Shown here: one piece after another, positions 23,395 to 33,613 of the stretch
Position numbering within the stretch: position 1 is the first letter of the stretch
Layout: every line of letters begins with the position of its first letter
Assembly (NCBI GenBank): GCA_963575745.1
Contig: CAUYUJ010005736.1
Location: 62,001 to 126,000 of the forward strand
Length of the DNA: 64,000 bases
Direction of reading: 5' to 3'
Source: Prorocentrum cordatum
Taxonomy: Eukaryota > Sar > Dinophyceae > Prorocentrales > Prorocentraceae
Notes under the pieces: generated by a model
What the model saw: only the letters and a program-made list of their open reading frames with translations
Database searches by the model: none
Told to the model about the DNA's origin: nothing
Translations under genes and position numbers: made by a program

Positions 23395-23760
23395 GCAGAC
23401 GTTCTCTGAGTTGTGGACTGCGTGGCAGACGCTATCAATGAACTTGTGTATGCTGAAATTGAACTCGTAGATGTTCTCTGTGGTGTAGACGGCGTCGCTG
23501 ACGCTATCAATGAGCTTGGAGATGCTGAAACTGACGTCGCAGACGTCTTGATTCTCTTGCAGGTAAGAGCTGGCGCCGCTGACGCTGGCGGAATTGAACT
23601 TGTAGGTGCTGAAATTGACGTCGCAGGCGCCGGGGATGTGGGCAGCGTCGCCGGCGCTATCAATAACCGTTTAGGTGCTGGAATGGACGTCGCGGGCGTC
23701 CTCTGAGACAGCGTCGCTGACGCGATCGATGAGCTTGTAAAGGTTAAAACAAATGGACGT
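23395..23760 (-). repeat. Tandem repeat in copia-B 5' leader
   Basis: Five to six imperfect units of about 70-80 bp each contain GACGCTATCAATGA-like and GCTGAAATTGACGTCGCAG-like words. They lie between the gag start and the 5' LTR. Confidence 0.7.
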
Positions 23761-23959
23761 CGCAGACGTCGGGGGGGGGTTCTCGCACAGGCAGATGCTG
23801 GCGTCGCTGGCGCTGGCGGAGTTGAGCGCAAGGCTCAAGCCGATGAGGGCTCGCAGGACGCCGCTGGGCGTCGATTCCGTGGCTCGCGACGGCTTCGTCG
23901 TGGCTGGATATGGAATGGCGCGCAGCGCCAGGCAGCTGAGACCTGCTCCAAGCTACCAC

Positions 23960-24178
23960 TGTGGTATGGAAATCGGGAAGATGATCGCTGATCTATCTTG
24001 TTCGAGCGTCGCACACTGTCGCAGCGCTGAGGTCAAGGGCCCTTCGAGAATAAGCAGCGGCGGCATCTATAAATACAAACAAAAAGAAAGAACGAGAAAT
24101 GAAACAGCAGGGACCTCAAGGCTTCTGGGGAATCCCTCTCGGGCCTCCTACATTCCTGGGGGGCGAGCTTGATTCGCA
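23960..24178 (-). repeat. 5' LTR of copia-B with adjacent primer-binding site
   Basis: 219 bp, TG...CA. Directly inside (23959 downward on the minus strand) the sequence GTGGTAGCTTGGAGCAGG begins one base before TGGTAG, the start expected of a primer-binding site for a tRNA ending CTACCA. Outside it is the GGCGG target duplication at 24179-24183. Confidence 0.9.
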
Positions 24179-24183
24179 GGCGG

Positions 24184-25270
24184 AACAGCTTATCGCACTG
24201 GCGAGTGCGAATGCAACAGTCGGCAGCATATGCTCGAGATCGATCGGCTCCCAGGACAAAGAGCATCAAAACCGTCCAGGGACATTCTCTCACGAGTACC
24301 TCATGGAAACCGACCGATGGGCCCCCTCTACCTTCCCACTCTCATCCACGGGGCGTTCGGGAACCTGGACGGCGCCAAAAAGAGATACCTCAGCCAACAG
24401 AAGGGACTACGTCAGGTCTCAAGCGGCACTGCTGTCCTAGAGCAAGGAGGCGAAGGCAATGCCGACATTGCTGTCCCAAATGAGGACCATCAAGCAGCCG
24501 AGGCACTCGTCATGCTCCCACCCTCAGAGCGCGTACAAGAGCAATGTGCACCGCATAGGGTCCAAGAGGAGCCTGCTTTGCACGACGACCCAGAGGCATG
24601 CAGAGAGTTTGAAAGGCTGCTTGCAAAAAACGCCTGCAGTGCAATACGACGCGCATAGCACAGACCACACACACATACTTGATTCGCACGCGCGAGAGCC
24701 GACGCAGCTTGCTTTCCCGGTGCGCAGGACGGAAAGCGGAAGGCAGCCGCGCCAGTGCTGGATACAACATGACCCACTGGCTGCAATCGACCGTCGCACC
24801 ACGCGCTCACGACATCAGCTCACTCTCCGCGCACAGGTGGAAAGACTCAGAAGAGCCACTTTTCCTTTCCTTGGGCGAGCCAGACACGTGGATGCTTACA
24901 TGTTCGGTGATCCAATACGATACGACCCCCCGCGCCAGATAGATTGGTGGAACATCTGGACTGCAGCACGCGTACAGTACGTATCGACCCCATGGAGACA
25001 CTCAGGGAATCACAGCGACTACAGCACATGAGCACCACGACGCTAGAAGAGCCAAGTGGCTACGCATTGCACACGAGACGAGAGCGGAGAGTTTGACAAT
25101 TTCCGTCTTTGACTACACGACCATGCGCGGACGTGGTTTGCTCTTTGGTGTGCAGTACGTTCGCAAACTGTCGCGCTTGCATACAGGACAAGGAGCTGCT
25201 TGCAGGGAAGTGATACAGATACACGGCACATCCATAGTAAGAATGAGTCCACAGGCTGACGCCATACAAT
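24184..25270 (+). pseudogene. LINE-2 ORF2, second part: end of endonuclease and linker to RT
   Basis: After the copia-B target duplication, endonuclease sequence resumes: WAPSTFP (24314-24334), GTWTAPK and RRDYV match the late part of the exonuclease-endonuclease-phosphatase fold. The following region, in shifting frames, is helical and charged (EDHQAAEALVMLPPSERVQ; DDPEACREFERLLAKN; QIDWWNIWTAARVQYVS), as is usual between endonuclease and RT in LINEs. The reading ends at 25270, where the YR element starts, and resumes at 47571. Confidence 0.6.
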
Positions 25271-25461
25271 TTCCTCAAGCTAGGCGCGGCCACCATTCAC
25301 ACAGACATGAGACGGACGATCCAGTTTCTCACGAGGACGCGTCCTTACTCAGGACGAGGTGCACTTGAGACTATATAATGCTGAGCTTGCTTGGCAGCAA
25401 TGGAAAAGGACCCGGGCCCGGATCAAGATCACCAAATCTGACTGCATAGCATTGGCTCCCA
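25271..25461 (-). repeat. YR element terminal repeat B2
   Basis: About 190 bp, a direct duplicate of B1 (25614-25804), with few differences. Its outer edge at TTCCTCAAGC marks the 3' end of the element. Confidence 0.85.
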
Positions 25462-25478
25462 GGGAGGGTTGGGAGGGA

Positions 25479-25613
25479 AGCCTTGAAACCAAAATGGCCG
25501 CGAGAGGGGAGAAAGCAGCAGCATGAAAGCAGAGCAGGAGAGGAGACGGACGGGGGGGGGGCCCTGTCGCTTGGCCGCCCGACGCGGAGGAAAACTGCAT
25601 CCAAAGATAATCA
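25479..25613 (-). repeat. YR element internal repeat A2
   Basis: About 135 bp, a direct duplicate of A1 at 47436-47570. Both share AAGCCTTGAAACC, GCCGCGAGAGGGGAGAAAGC and end in ATAATCA. It lies between B2 and B1. Confidence 0.85.
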
Positions 25614-25804
25614 TTCCTCAAGCTAGGCACGGCCACCATTCAAACAGACATGAGGCGGGCGATCCAGTTTTTCACGAGGCCGCGTCCTTCATCAGGACGA
25701 GGTGCACTTGAGACTATATAATGCTGACCTTGCTTGGCAGCAGTGGAAAAGGACCCGGGCCCGGATCAAGATCACCAAATCTGACTGCACAGCATTGGTT
25801 CCCA
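25614..25804 (-). repeat. YR element internal repeat B1
   Basis: A copy of B2 adjoining A2 at ATAATCA/TTCCTC. It lies about 55 bp downstream of the recombinase stop codon. Confidence 0.85.
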
Positions 25805-25858
25805 CCCCCAATTCAGTTGTCATTGGGTGGGCGGGTTGGGAAGAGAAAGAAAAATATA

Positions 25859-26815
25859 TTAGTTTGGCACGCGCTTGGAGCTGGCGACGCGAGAAACGAG
25901 GTGCCGAAAATCCGCCGCCGAAAAACGGGCAACCCGTTGGCGGGCGGCGGTAGGCACGGCGGCCCGTTGTCGTAAGAGCGAGCCGTGCTTCTCATAGATG
26001 CGCACGGACTCTCGCGCGCGCCATCTCCCACGATGTTGGATCTGATCCAGACTGCGCAACTGCTCTAAGGCGTCGTGCGAGGGGCCGCCGTGTCGAAGCT
26101 GATGCGGCACGGAGAAGACGTGGCACAGACCTAGGTCAGAGGCCACGCCTCGCACGAGCCTCTCGTATGCACTGAGGTTCAGAGGTGCAAAAAGCTTGGC
26201 GGCGTCTGCACGGCCTCGGCGGAGGGCGAGCAGCGCTGCGGGCGCCAGGCGCCTGAGAGGGGCCGGCGTGCCAGCGACGACTGCGCGGTCAAACTCATTT
26301 GTCTTGGACGGCGCACCGCCCGTGAGAGGCGCGATGGCGATCGAGACCTGGCCGCCGGCGCTGCCGTGGACGTCCCCTGCGGCGATGGCGAGCACCTCGC
26401 TGGGACGCAGGTGCAGGTCGAACTGGGCTATCATGGCCACGGCGGCGAGGGCCCCCAGCGGGGGGCGCTCAACGAGGGCTCCCATGCAGGCGATCACTGC
26501 GTCGAGGGGGGCCGGCATTCTGGGATGCCGCGGCAACTTGGCAGACCAGCCCGCCAGGGCATCTTTTGAACGCACAAAGTGAGGCTTGGCCACAGCCCAT
26601 CCTCTGAGACGAGCAAACACATAAAGAGCATTTCGTGCCATCTACTGAGGAGATCCAGAGAAGAAAAGGTGCTCAATGTACAAGTTCATTGACATGTCGG
26701 CATTCTTTGGGTTGTCAAAGAGGAGACGCTGACGCCGAGCCCAGGCCTCAAAATCGGCGACGGCCCGTTGGTACTTGGTCAGAGTCGCAGGACGCAGCGA
26801 ATCCGTACGCAAGAA
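25859..26815 (-). pseudogene. YR element tyrosine recombinase
   Basis: It would integrate circular element DNA by strand exchange. The N-terminal core-binding segment (LRPATLTKYQRAVADFEAWA, about 26790) is followed by an in-frame TAG at 26642-26644 and then an open catalytic domain to 25859. The catalytic set is visible: Arg in LHLRPSE, His-x-x-Arg in PHQLRHGG, Trp in the H/W position of HRGRWRARESVRIYEKHG, and the nucleophile Tyr in RIYEKHG. Apart from the single stop, the catalytic domain looks intact, with ordinary spacing. Confidence 0.85.
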
Positions 26816-27199
26816 GTCAACAGGAGGCAGTCGGCGGGCTTGCCGTTGTTGCTCGGCGCGAGTCACCGCCGCAGCCGCCCGTCTCCGGCGCTCTGCCGCC
26901 AGCGCCCGGCGGCCCCGCGCTTGGCCTCCGCCTGGAGGCGGGGCAGCGCTGCGAGGCCCGCCAGCCGCCCGAGGGGCGGGGGCGCGGATCGAGCGCGGAG
27001 GCCCAAGCGGCTCGCCAAGGGAACCTGAACCTCCGCGGGCAGAGCGGGACGCCGGGGGCGCGGAGGCGGACCTCGCCCGACGCGGCTGCCAGGGCGCCAC
27101 CCCAAGTCGCGAGGTCTCTGGGCGCGGCTCGGCCATGGGCGGACTTCGGGGCGGAGAGCGAGGCGATGCGCACGAGCTCTCGGCGCCACTCCGGGAGAT

Positions 27200-27730
27200 A
27201 CGCGCCGGCCAAGGTAGTCCGCCAAACCCACCCTCTCGTCGGATGGCGAACTTTGCCCTAAAGAACTTCACGATGTGGTCGGCAGCGCTGGCACTGGCGG
27301 CCCAGCACCTCCAGGCTCGGCAGCGTGCCGGCGACCGCTCCTGGTTTCTTGAAGGGGGCCCCGAAGCGGCAGGGGTCGTAGACGACCTTCCCCGGCTTGC
27401 AGTAGCGGAGCTCCCTCTCCAGGGGCGCCCAGCGCCAGACCCGGCTGGGGCCAGGGTTCTCCAGGAGAACGAAGATGTTGAGCTTCCGGCAGAGCTTGAG
27501 CACCCGCACGGCGAAGCTGACGAGAGCGAGGTCTGCCGGGCGTGGAGGCCGGTTGCCTCCAGCCGGCACCCAGTGGGTACACGGAAGGCCAATATGTACG
27601 CACCAAAAGCGGCGCTGGGCAATCCAAGCCAAGACTCGTGGAAGGCCCCGGACAAGTTTGCACCTCCAGCGAATAGCTCCAGGAAGCTGGCACGGCCTGA
27701 CTGCTGGCCCCGCGGGGCCTGAGACGAAGA
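27200..27730 (-). pseudogene. YR element cytosine-methyltransferase-like domain
   Basis: Motifs run in order on the minus strand but in more than one frame. FLELFAGGANLSGAF (about 27700-27652) resembles the SAM-binding motif I. VHIGLPCTHW (27600-27573) resembles motif IV with its catalytic Cys. LLENPGPSRVW (about 27470-27440) resembles motif VI (E-N-x). YDPCRFGAPFKKPG (27382-27340) resembles the C-x-y-G...K-P segment of phage and bacterial cytosine-5 methyltransferases. A later AYLPEWRRELVRIA (about 27200) fits the final helix. From memory, cytosine methyltransferases captured by retrotransposons are known in dinoflagellates. At least two frameshifts disrupt this copy. Confidence 0.7.
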
Positions 27731-28199
27731 CCCTGAGGGGCACCACTGACGAGGCCCACTTCGTGCCCGAGGAGGAGCCGAAGAGCTTGATGACCCAGCC
27801 TGGGGACCTGGACTCGCTGATGATGCCGATGGCCTGACCCGTGAAGCCCAGGAAGCCGACGAAGCTGAGGGCCCAGCCTGGGGTCGCTGATGAGCCGATG
27901 CACTTGGAGACCCAATATGAGGCCAGAGACATGCCGAAGAGCTTGACGACCCAATCTGTGAACGATAACCTGCACGCGATCTCGACGAGGTGGAGCATGA
28001 CGGAGGAGGGGAAGGACAGGATGGGAGAACAGACTCAGCTGGGACGGTAGAAAGGATGACCCCTTGTGCGAGGTCCTCGCTCCACTGTCCCGCGCAACCA
28101 ATAGGTTTCTCTCCGAGCCCCGGAGGCCTGGAGACGCGGCTCGGCGACGGCCGAGTCGCGAAGGCAACGCTGGTGATGAGGGGCTCGGGCTCCACAAAC

Positions 28200-29680
28200 C
28201 CGAGACATGGCGGGCCGCCGCTGGCCCTCGCGACAGGGGCGCACCTGCTGGGCGCCGGTGGGCAGACCCTGAAGCCGACCCCGCGGATCCAGCCAGGTAG
28301 CAGCTCGCGGCGATCCGCGGCCCGGCTCCCCCAGTCAGCAACGTTCGCGCATCCTGGAACGCGACGCACCCGCCACGTGATCTCGGCGCCCAGCTGCAGG
28401 GCGCCGGCCCGAAGGCATTGTGCGAGGAGCTCCCGATTGCTGGCTCGGCCCTTTTCGAACGACAAGACGCTGGACAAGTTGTCTGAGAGGCTCAGCAGCT
28501 CGGTCCCGTGGCAGTTGACCTGGCGCGCGGCCGCGCCCAGCCCGATCACCGAGGCGCGGGCCTCCAGGCTGTGGGCGCGGCCGGGATGGCGCCGCGCGCC
28601 ACGGAAGGCCTCGGCCCACCGCTGCGGGTCGATCAGCTCGGGAGGCAGAGCAGGCGGGGGGCGGCTCACCCCCATCTCCCGGCGCCGGCGGCGGGCGCGC
28701 GCCTGCCGGCGGGGGCGCCCCGCATCGGCGGCGCCGAGCTCGTCGCAGCACAGGTCGGAGACGTCGGCCAGCCCCGCGGCGCGGCCCAGGTAGGCGCCCC
28801 TGTCGGGGTCGCCGGCGACCTCGACCTCGCTGAAGCGCTGCCTCTCGCGCCAGCGCGACGCGTCGAGGACCTCGTGCCCGAAGAGCTCCGCCTCGCAGAC
28901 GGCGTACCCCAGCATCGAGCTGTCCGCGGTGTAGGACACCGGCGCCGGGGGTCGGCGCAGGTCCACTTGGCCAAGGAACACGGGGCCAGCAGCGCAGCGG
29001 AGCTCAGTCAACACGTTGGACGGCAGGCGGGAGACGCCTTCCATGGGGCCCGACACTGAGGGCGGGCCGCATGATGCTGAAGTAGTGCGCGATGTGTCCG
29101 AGCAGCCTCCTGACCTGCCAGCGGGCGAGCCTTGGCCTGCGTAGAACCTCGTGCAGGCCAAGGTACAGACGCCACGCGCGCCGTGACGTGTGGCGAAGGC
29201 GACCGTGCCGACCGTCGAACTCGAGACCGAGGATGCCTTGCGACGAGGCGGCGTGCTGCAACTCGTGCCAGCGGAGCCCCCTCTTGTCCAGCTCGTTCGT
29301 GACGGCGCCGAGGCGCTGGTCGAGCTCGCCGGCGTCCAGAGAGATGAGGTTCGCGTTGTCGACGTAGGGCGCGTGGGCAAGCCGCCCGTTCAGCAGGGGG
29401 GGCGGCTTGCCCTTGCCCAGGCACCAGGAGTCCCTGTCTCCGAAGACGGCGCCAATGGTGTTTCGATCAGGACCTCTTGGCAAATCCACAGGGCCCACGA
29501 CCATCCCATGGGGAGGGCCTCGAAGCAGGGCCAGACACGGGTGTCGGGACTGATGTCGACGTAGCGGCCGAGCTCCTCGTCGTAGAGCTGGGTCACCCCG
29601 AGCTCGCCAGCGTCCATCTCGATGTCGAAGCACATGAAGGAGCCCCAGGCCAGGTGGCGGAACTGGTAGAAGCCGTCCTG
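28200..29680 (-). pseudogene. YR element: C-terminal half of reverse transcriptase, and RNase H
   Basis: The RT resumes at 29680 (QDGFYQFRHLAWGSF) after the 15-kb insertion. FEALPMGWSWALW, then after a frameshift APYVDNANLIS (active-site segment in the Y-x-D-N form) and QGILGLEFDG follow. A shift near 29050 leads to RNase H: VSYTADSSMLGYAV, SDNLSSVLSFEKGRASNREL and VPGCANVADWGSR. This is the usual DIRS/Ngaro RNase H pattern. RT and RNase H together are of ordinary length once the 5' half (44898-45835) is counted. Confidence 0.8.
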
Positions 29681-29696
29681 TACTTAGATGGGTGCG
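29681..29696 (+). repeat. Left terminal inverted repeat of the TIR element
   Basis: TACTTAGATGGGTGCG, a perfect complement of 44889-44904. It abuts coding sequence of the YR element at 29680. Confidence 0.9.
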
Positions 29697-30914
29697 GATA
29701 CTATAAAACACGAAATATAACTATTGTGCACTATAGGATCCTATCAACATGCACTAAAAAGAATAATAAGCATTACTGAAAAATAGTGAAAACAATAATG
29801 TTAAATCGTGAAAATAATATTAAAAAATAGCGAACCATAATGAAAAATAGTGAAACAAATAGTGAAAATGAATAAATGGCACATTCTAAGAAAAATCAAA
29901 AACCAGCTTGCCTCTCTTCCTTTCTCTCCTGATTTTCCGCAGCGGCAGGCCGCTTTTACATTGCAAGTTGCACAGCGCAGCGGTTTGGCCGCTTCAGAAC
30001 TTTCGTTTTTTAATCACGCCCAGAACATTGCGCTCCAACGGGGGAGGGGAGGTTAAGGAGATGGAGGAGGGGGGGCAAATGCGTTCGAATCCCTGGATGG
30101 CAACCTCCGATGGCCTCGTGAGCCTCTTGTTGCGCTCGTACTGGGCCCGCGCAAGGCGTCGCTGCAGCCCCGTGAGATGACAATGGCAGCGGCAAAACTG
30201 AAGGGGACCAAGAAGCTGAAGGGGCAAAGCGGTCGCACCGCTCCTCCTCCTCCTCCTCCTCCTCCTTTTGTTCCCCCTCCTCCTCTTCCTTGTCGTCCTC
30301 CTTTTGGATAACATGCAAAACGGTCATTCCCAGAATCAGAATTTAAGGGGCAAAGCGGACGCGCCGCTTTTCCTCTTCCTCCTACTCCTCCCCCTCCTCG
30401 TCCTCCTCGCCCTCCCCCTCCTCATCCTGATCCTCCTCCTCTTCCTCCCCCTCCTCCTCCTCCTCCTCCTCCTCTTGGATGGCCTCGCAAAGCGATCGCG
30501 CGCGAAGGATCGGGGCATGAGGGGCAAAGCGGACGCGCCGCCCTTCCTCCTCGTCCTCCCCCTCGCCCTCGCCCTCCTCAACCTCCTCGTCGTCCTCTTC
30601 CTCACCCTCCTCTTCCTCCTCTTCTCCTCCTCCTCCTCCCTCTCCTCCTCACCCTCCTGCCCCCCCCCCCCCCTCCTCCCCCCCCCCCCCCCCCTGGATA
30701 GCATCGCAAAGTGGCAAAAGCGGTCGCACCGCTCCGATTGTCTCTCCTCCTCCTCTTCCTCCTCCTCCTTCTCGCCCCCGTGTCTTCCCTTGGGTAGCCT
30801 CTCGAAGCGGTCGACAGCGATTGCCGATTGCGCCTTGTTTTCTCAGGACATGCTCTGGCAAGTGCAATCGCGCCAGCGCTCGACGCTTGCAGGCACTTCG
30901 GCGCCTGCGGGTAC
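29697..30914. other. Left subterminal region of the TIR element
   Basis: 29697-29885 is AT-rich with repeated AATAGTGAAA words. AGCGG...CCGCT palindromes lie at 29941, 29979, 30228, 30354, 30528 and 30719. 30240-30780 is almost pure pyrimidine (CCT tracts, poly-C at 30661-30695). No gene is seen. Confidence 0.7.
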
Positions 30915-32956
30915 CTATGCCGTATCCACCAATAAAGCCTCTTGTGTCCAAAGAGGCTGTGCCATGAAGGAGTCGCACTGCGCGAACTTCGGGGCGCCGT
31001 CCTTTCGCCGCCGTGAGGCGCTGGGCAACGCCTGGCAAATAAAATGCAACCCGTGAACAATCAACGCCACGTTGCCGCCTTCCTCGGCACCGCCGAGGAT
31101 AAAATAGCGCTTCTCACCAATACGCAGAATATCTCCAGCTGATATGCAAGAGCCACCCACAAGAACGACCTTCGAAACGTTCATGACGTCGTTGTATTTG
31201 ATGCCGCGCACCAAGGCATTCCCAAATGAAACATTATGTTGCGCATCGTGGCACTGAAGGGCAATAGCTCGTATCAGTAATGATTTCTCGAAGCACCGCG
31301 TGTTGTCGATGAATTCAGCGATCAGCAGTAATTTTTCATGGTATCTCTCCGTCACAAGCGTATCAACTGCGAACCCATCCCTGAGCACCTGTCGCGGCAG
31401 GTGCCTGCATAAATGGAGCTTCGGGGTGCGCATGCCGCAACCGCCGTGCGCAGACTCGAAAGCCGCGGCGTGGTCGCGGAGCGCCACGGCCCAAGCGTCT
31501 GCCACAGCCGCGCCCCTCTTGGCCAGCAAATACACAGAAATTGATTTGGCCAGCGCGGCAAAGGAAGCCGGCTCCTTTGCAAAGTCCAGCTTGAACTGAG
31601 CGGACCCAGCGGTAAGTACATCGAGAGCGCACCGAATGAGCGGAACGGCCGCGATGATCTCGCTCGCCTTGGCGCTGTATTTCTTGCTGGTCTGCAAGTG
31701 CTTTTGCCGCTGGTCGCTGAAAAGCCCGTTGGCGTCCAGCATGCCGCTGGTCGCTGAAGAGCTGCAAGTCTGCCGCTGCGCGCTGGCGATGTCCCTGAAG
31801 CGCTCCAACGTCAGGCCGACGGCAGCGAGGCGGCGCAGAAGCTCACTCAGTTCAATCTGAGCGATCCCATGAATGATCATGCAGTGTGCTGGGTCGTACG
31901 CGTGCATGTCCAGCGACACGTGCTGGCGAAGCTCAGCGTCCAATAGCAAACCATCTGGCACGTGATTAACGCCGTGCATCTTGCATTGCTCCTCGCACGC
32001 GCCCGTGGCCAGCGTGGCTTGCAGACGCTGGGGCAGGTCCGCGGAGAAGAACAGGTCCTCCGCGGCGCGCGCGCCGAACAGGTTGGAATCAGAGCACGAA
32101 ATGGGCACCGGCGTGCTCGTCCTCTCCTGCGCGGACAGCAGGGGCTCCAAGTGGTCGTAGATGCCGTGCACATTCTTGCACAGAGCGCAAGGAATTACGC
32201 CAGCGGCGCCCTTCAAGCACAAGGCATTTTTAGCGCCATCTTCGTCGTAAAGCAGGTTCGACAGCTTAAAGAAGATGAGCGCAGGGGCGCCGCCAGGCCC
32301 AATGCCATCAATGAGGATGCCCCTCTGCGACGCGCTGTCTGGGCAAATAAAAAGTCGCCGCAACAGTTGGCGAACGACTCCAGACATCTTGCCAACAACC
32401 TTATCGACCACTGTGTGGCGAACAAAAGCGAGAGGCAACCGAGCGCCCTCGCTCGACACCGCGTCAGGGCCAAGGAGCGGAAGTTCCCGTAAAACGAGAG
32501 CGTCTTGCGTTTGTTATCTTGCCGCAAGACATTGCCTGGCACGAACTCATCGAAGTGCAAGATGAAGTCCCACGGCGCCGCTGGGGAGCACGGGAATTTT
32601 CTTAAAGTTGTGGGCAGCAAATTTCTGAAGCTCGCAGATTCGGAAGCGCAGCGTTGAAGGAGGCTGGCGAAATTGACGACGGGCATGTCGAAGGCCGTGC
32701 CGCTTGCCAAGTTCAGCTGTATTGGCGCATCCAGAAATGCTGATGCGAATTCATCGTTAGCCTTTCTGATCCTCCACTTCGTCATGTCGTCAATGATCTC
32801 TGGCTGCTCCTTCAAGCAGCGCGCAATGCCGATCGCTGCCGCGTTCGACGCTTTAAACGAGGCAATCAGCGGAGCCAATGCGCGCGACCTCTTGGAGACG
32901 TTCTCGCCCGCATCGGAGCTTGAACGTTTCGTCGGAGATGAGGCTGGCTTGAGCAA
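30915..32956 (-). pseudogene. Transposase-like protein of the TIR element
   Basis: About 680 residues in two frames joined by one frameshift near 32470. Part one starts at the ATG at 32956 and holds PWDFILHFDEFVPGNVLRQD and KRKTLSFYGNF: D-E-x-x-P-G-N followed by R-K and an aromatic turn. Part two holds ILIDGIGP, LYDEDGAKNALCLKGAAG with PCALCKNV (a Cys pair), LDMHAYDPAHCMIIHGIA, KLHLCRHLPRQ, and TERYHEKLL with FEKSLLIRA. This order of acidic residues, Cys pair, D-x-H...H-G and a late E-R-x-H is typical of a DDE-like transposase family that I recall as abundant in dinoflagellate and chromist genomes. The named superfamily (CACTA/Plavaka- or KDZ-like) is not certain. It is the only enzyme recognised inside the TIRs, so it is the likely mover of the element. 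Confidence 0.65.
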
Positions 32957-33063
32957 AAACTGGCTCGAGCCCGAGCTGGCTCGGGCGAAAGCTGGCCTGA
33001 GCCAGCGCTACGGTTGAGGCGGCGCTGAGCGGAAGCATTGGCATGAACGCGCAGGCGTAACGA

Positions 33064-33234
33064 AGCGGTCAGACCGCTGCGCCGGTGCAAATACAAGCGA
33101 AGCGGCAATGCCGCTGCAAGTTGAGAAGGACATCACTATAGCAAAGCGGCAATGCCGCTGCAATGCAACTACAAGTAAAGCGGCAATGCCGCTGCAAGTG
33201 AAAACGTCATCATTAGCAAAGCGGCAATGCCGCT
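33064..33234 (+). repeat. Cluster of five palindromes upstream of the transposase-like gene
   Basis: AGCGGTCAGACCGCT at 33064, then four identical AGCGGCAATGCCGCT at 33101, 33145, 33179 and 33220. Starts are 34-44 bp apart. The cluster begins about 110 bp 5' of the transposase ATG (32956, minus), where promoter or transposase-binding sites would be expected. No other cluster in the element repeats one core so exactly. Confidence 0.85.
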
Positions 33235-33613
33235 GCTGCATGCGACAACATCATGATGCATTCCGTGGTTGGGGAGGAGGGATAAGCGGTCAACTCATGC
33301 AGGAGGGGGGGGGGAGGAGGAGAAGGAAGAGGGGGAGGGGGGGGGGGGAGGAGGAGGGAAGCGCGTTTGCTATGGGAACTGCATCGGCGCGGACTGCTGA
33401 GAGGAGCAACGCAGCAGCTCCCGATGTATACGACGCTAGCAAGAGGAGCAACGAGCTCCTTATATATCCCACGCGAGAGCGGTTACGTCCGCTGCTGTGT
33501 GCCCCTGCAAGCACGCTCAGAAGTCCAGGTAGCTACCGCCACGGTCATGCCATCGGTAACCAACCCGTCGATGGAGACTTACTCCGAAGTGATCTGGCCA
33601 GAGCCCCAGTGGA

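Larger units (their letters stand above)
15113..24178 (-). mobile_element. copia-B: complete but decayed LTR retrotransposon
   Basis: The 9066-bp element has two 219-bp LTRs that begin TG and end CA on the element strand. It is flanked by the exact 5-bp target duplication GGCGG (15108-15112 and 24179-24183). Order on the minus strand is LTR, leader with tandem repeats, gag, zinc knuckle, protease, methyltransferase-like domain, integrase, RT, RNase H, membrane-anchored tail, tandem repeats, polypurine tract and LTR. Integrase before RT defines the copia class. By hand alignment the LTRs differ at about 30 of 219 positions, so the insertion is old. Confidence 0.92.

Noticed and set aside
33064-33234. 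CRISPR-like array
   Set aside because: Four identical repeats at near-regular spacing, but the repeat is a 15-bp palindrome, spacers are short and related, and the genome is eukaryotic.
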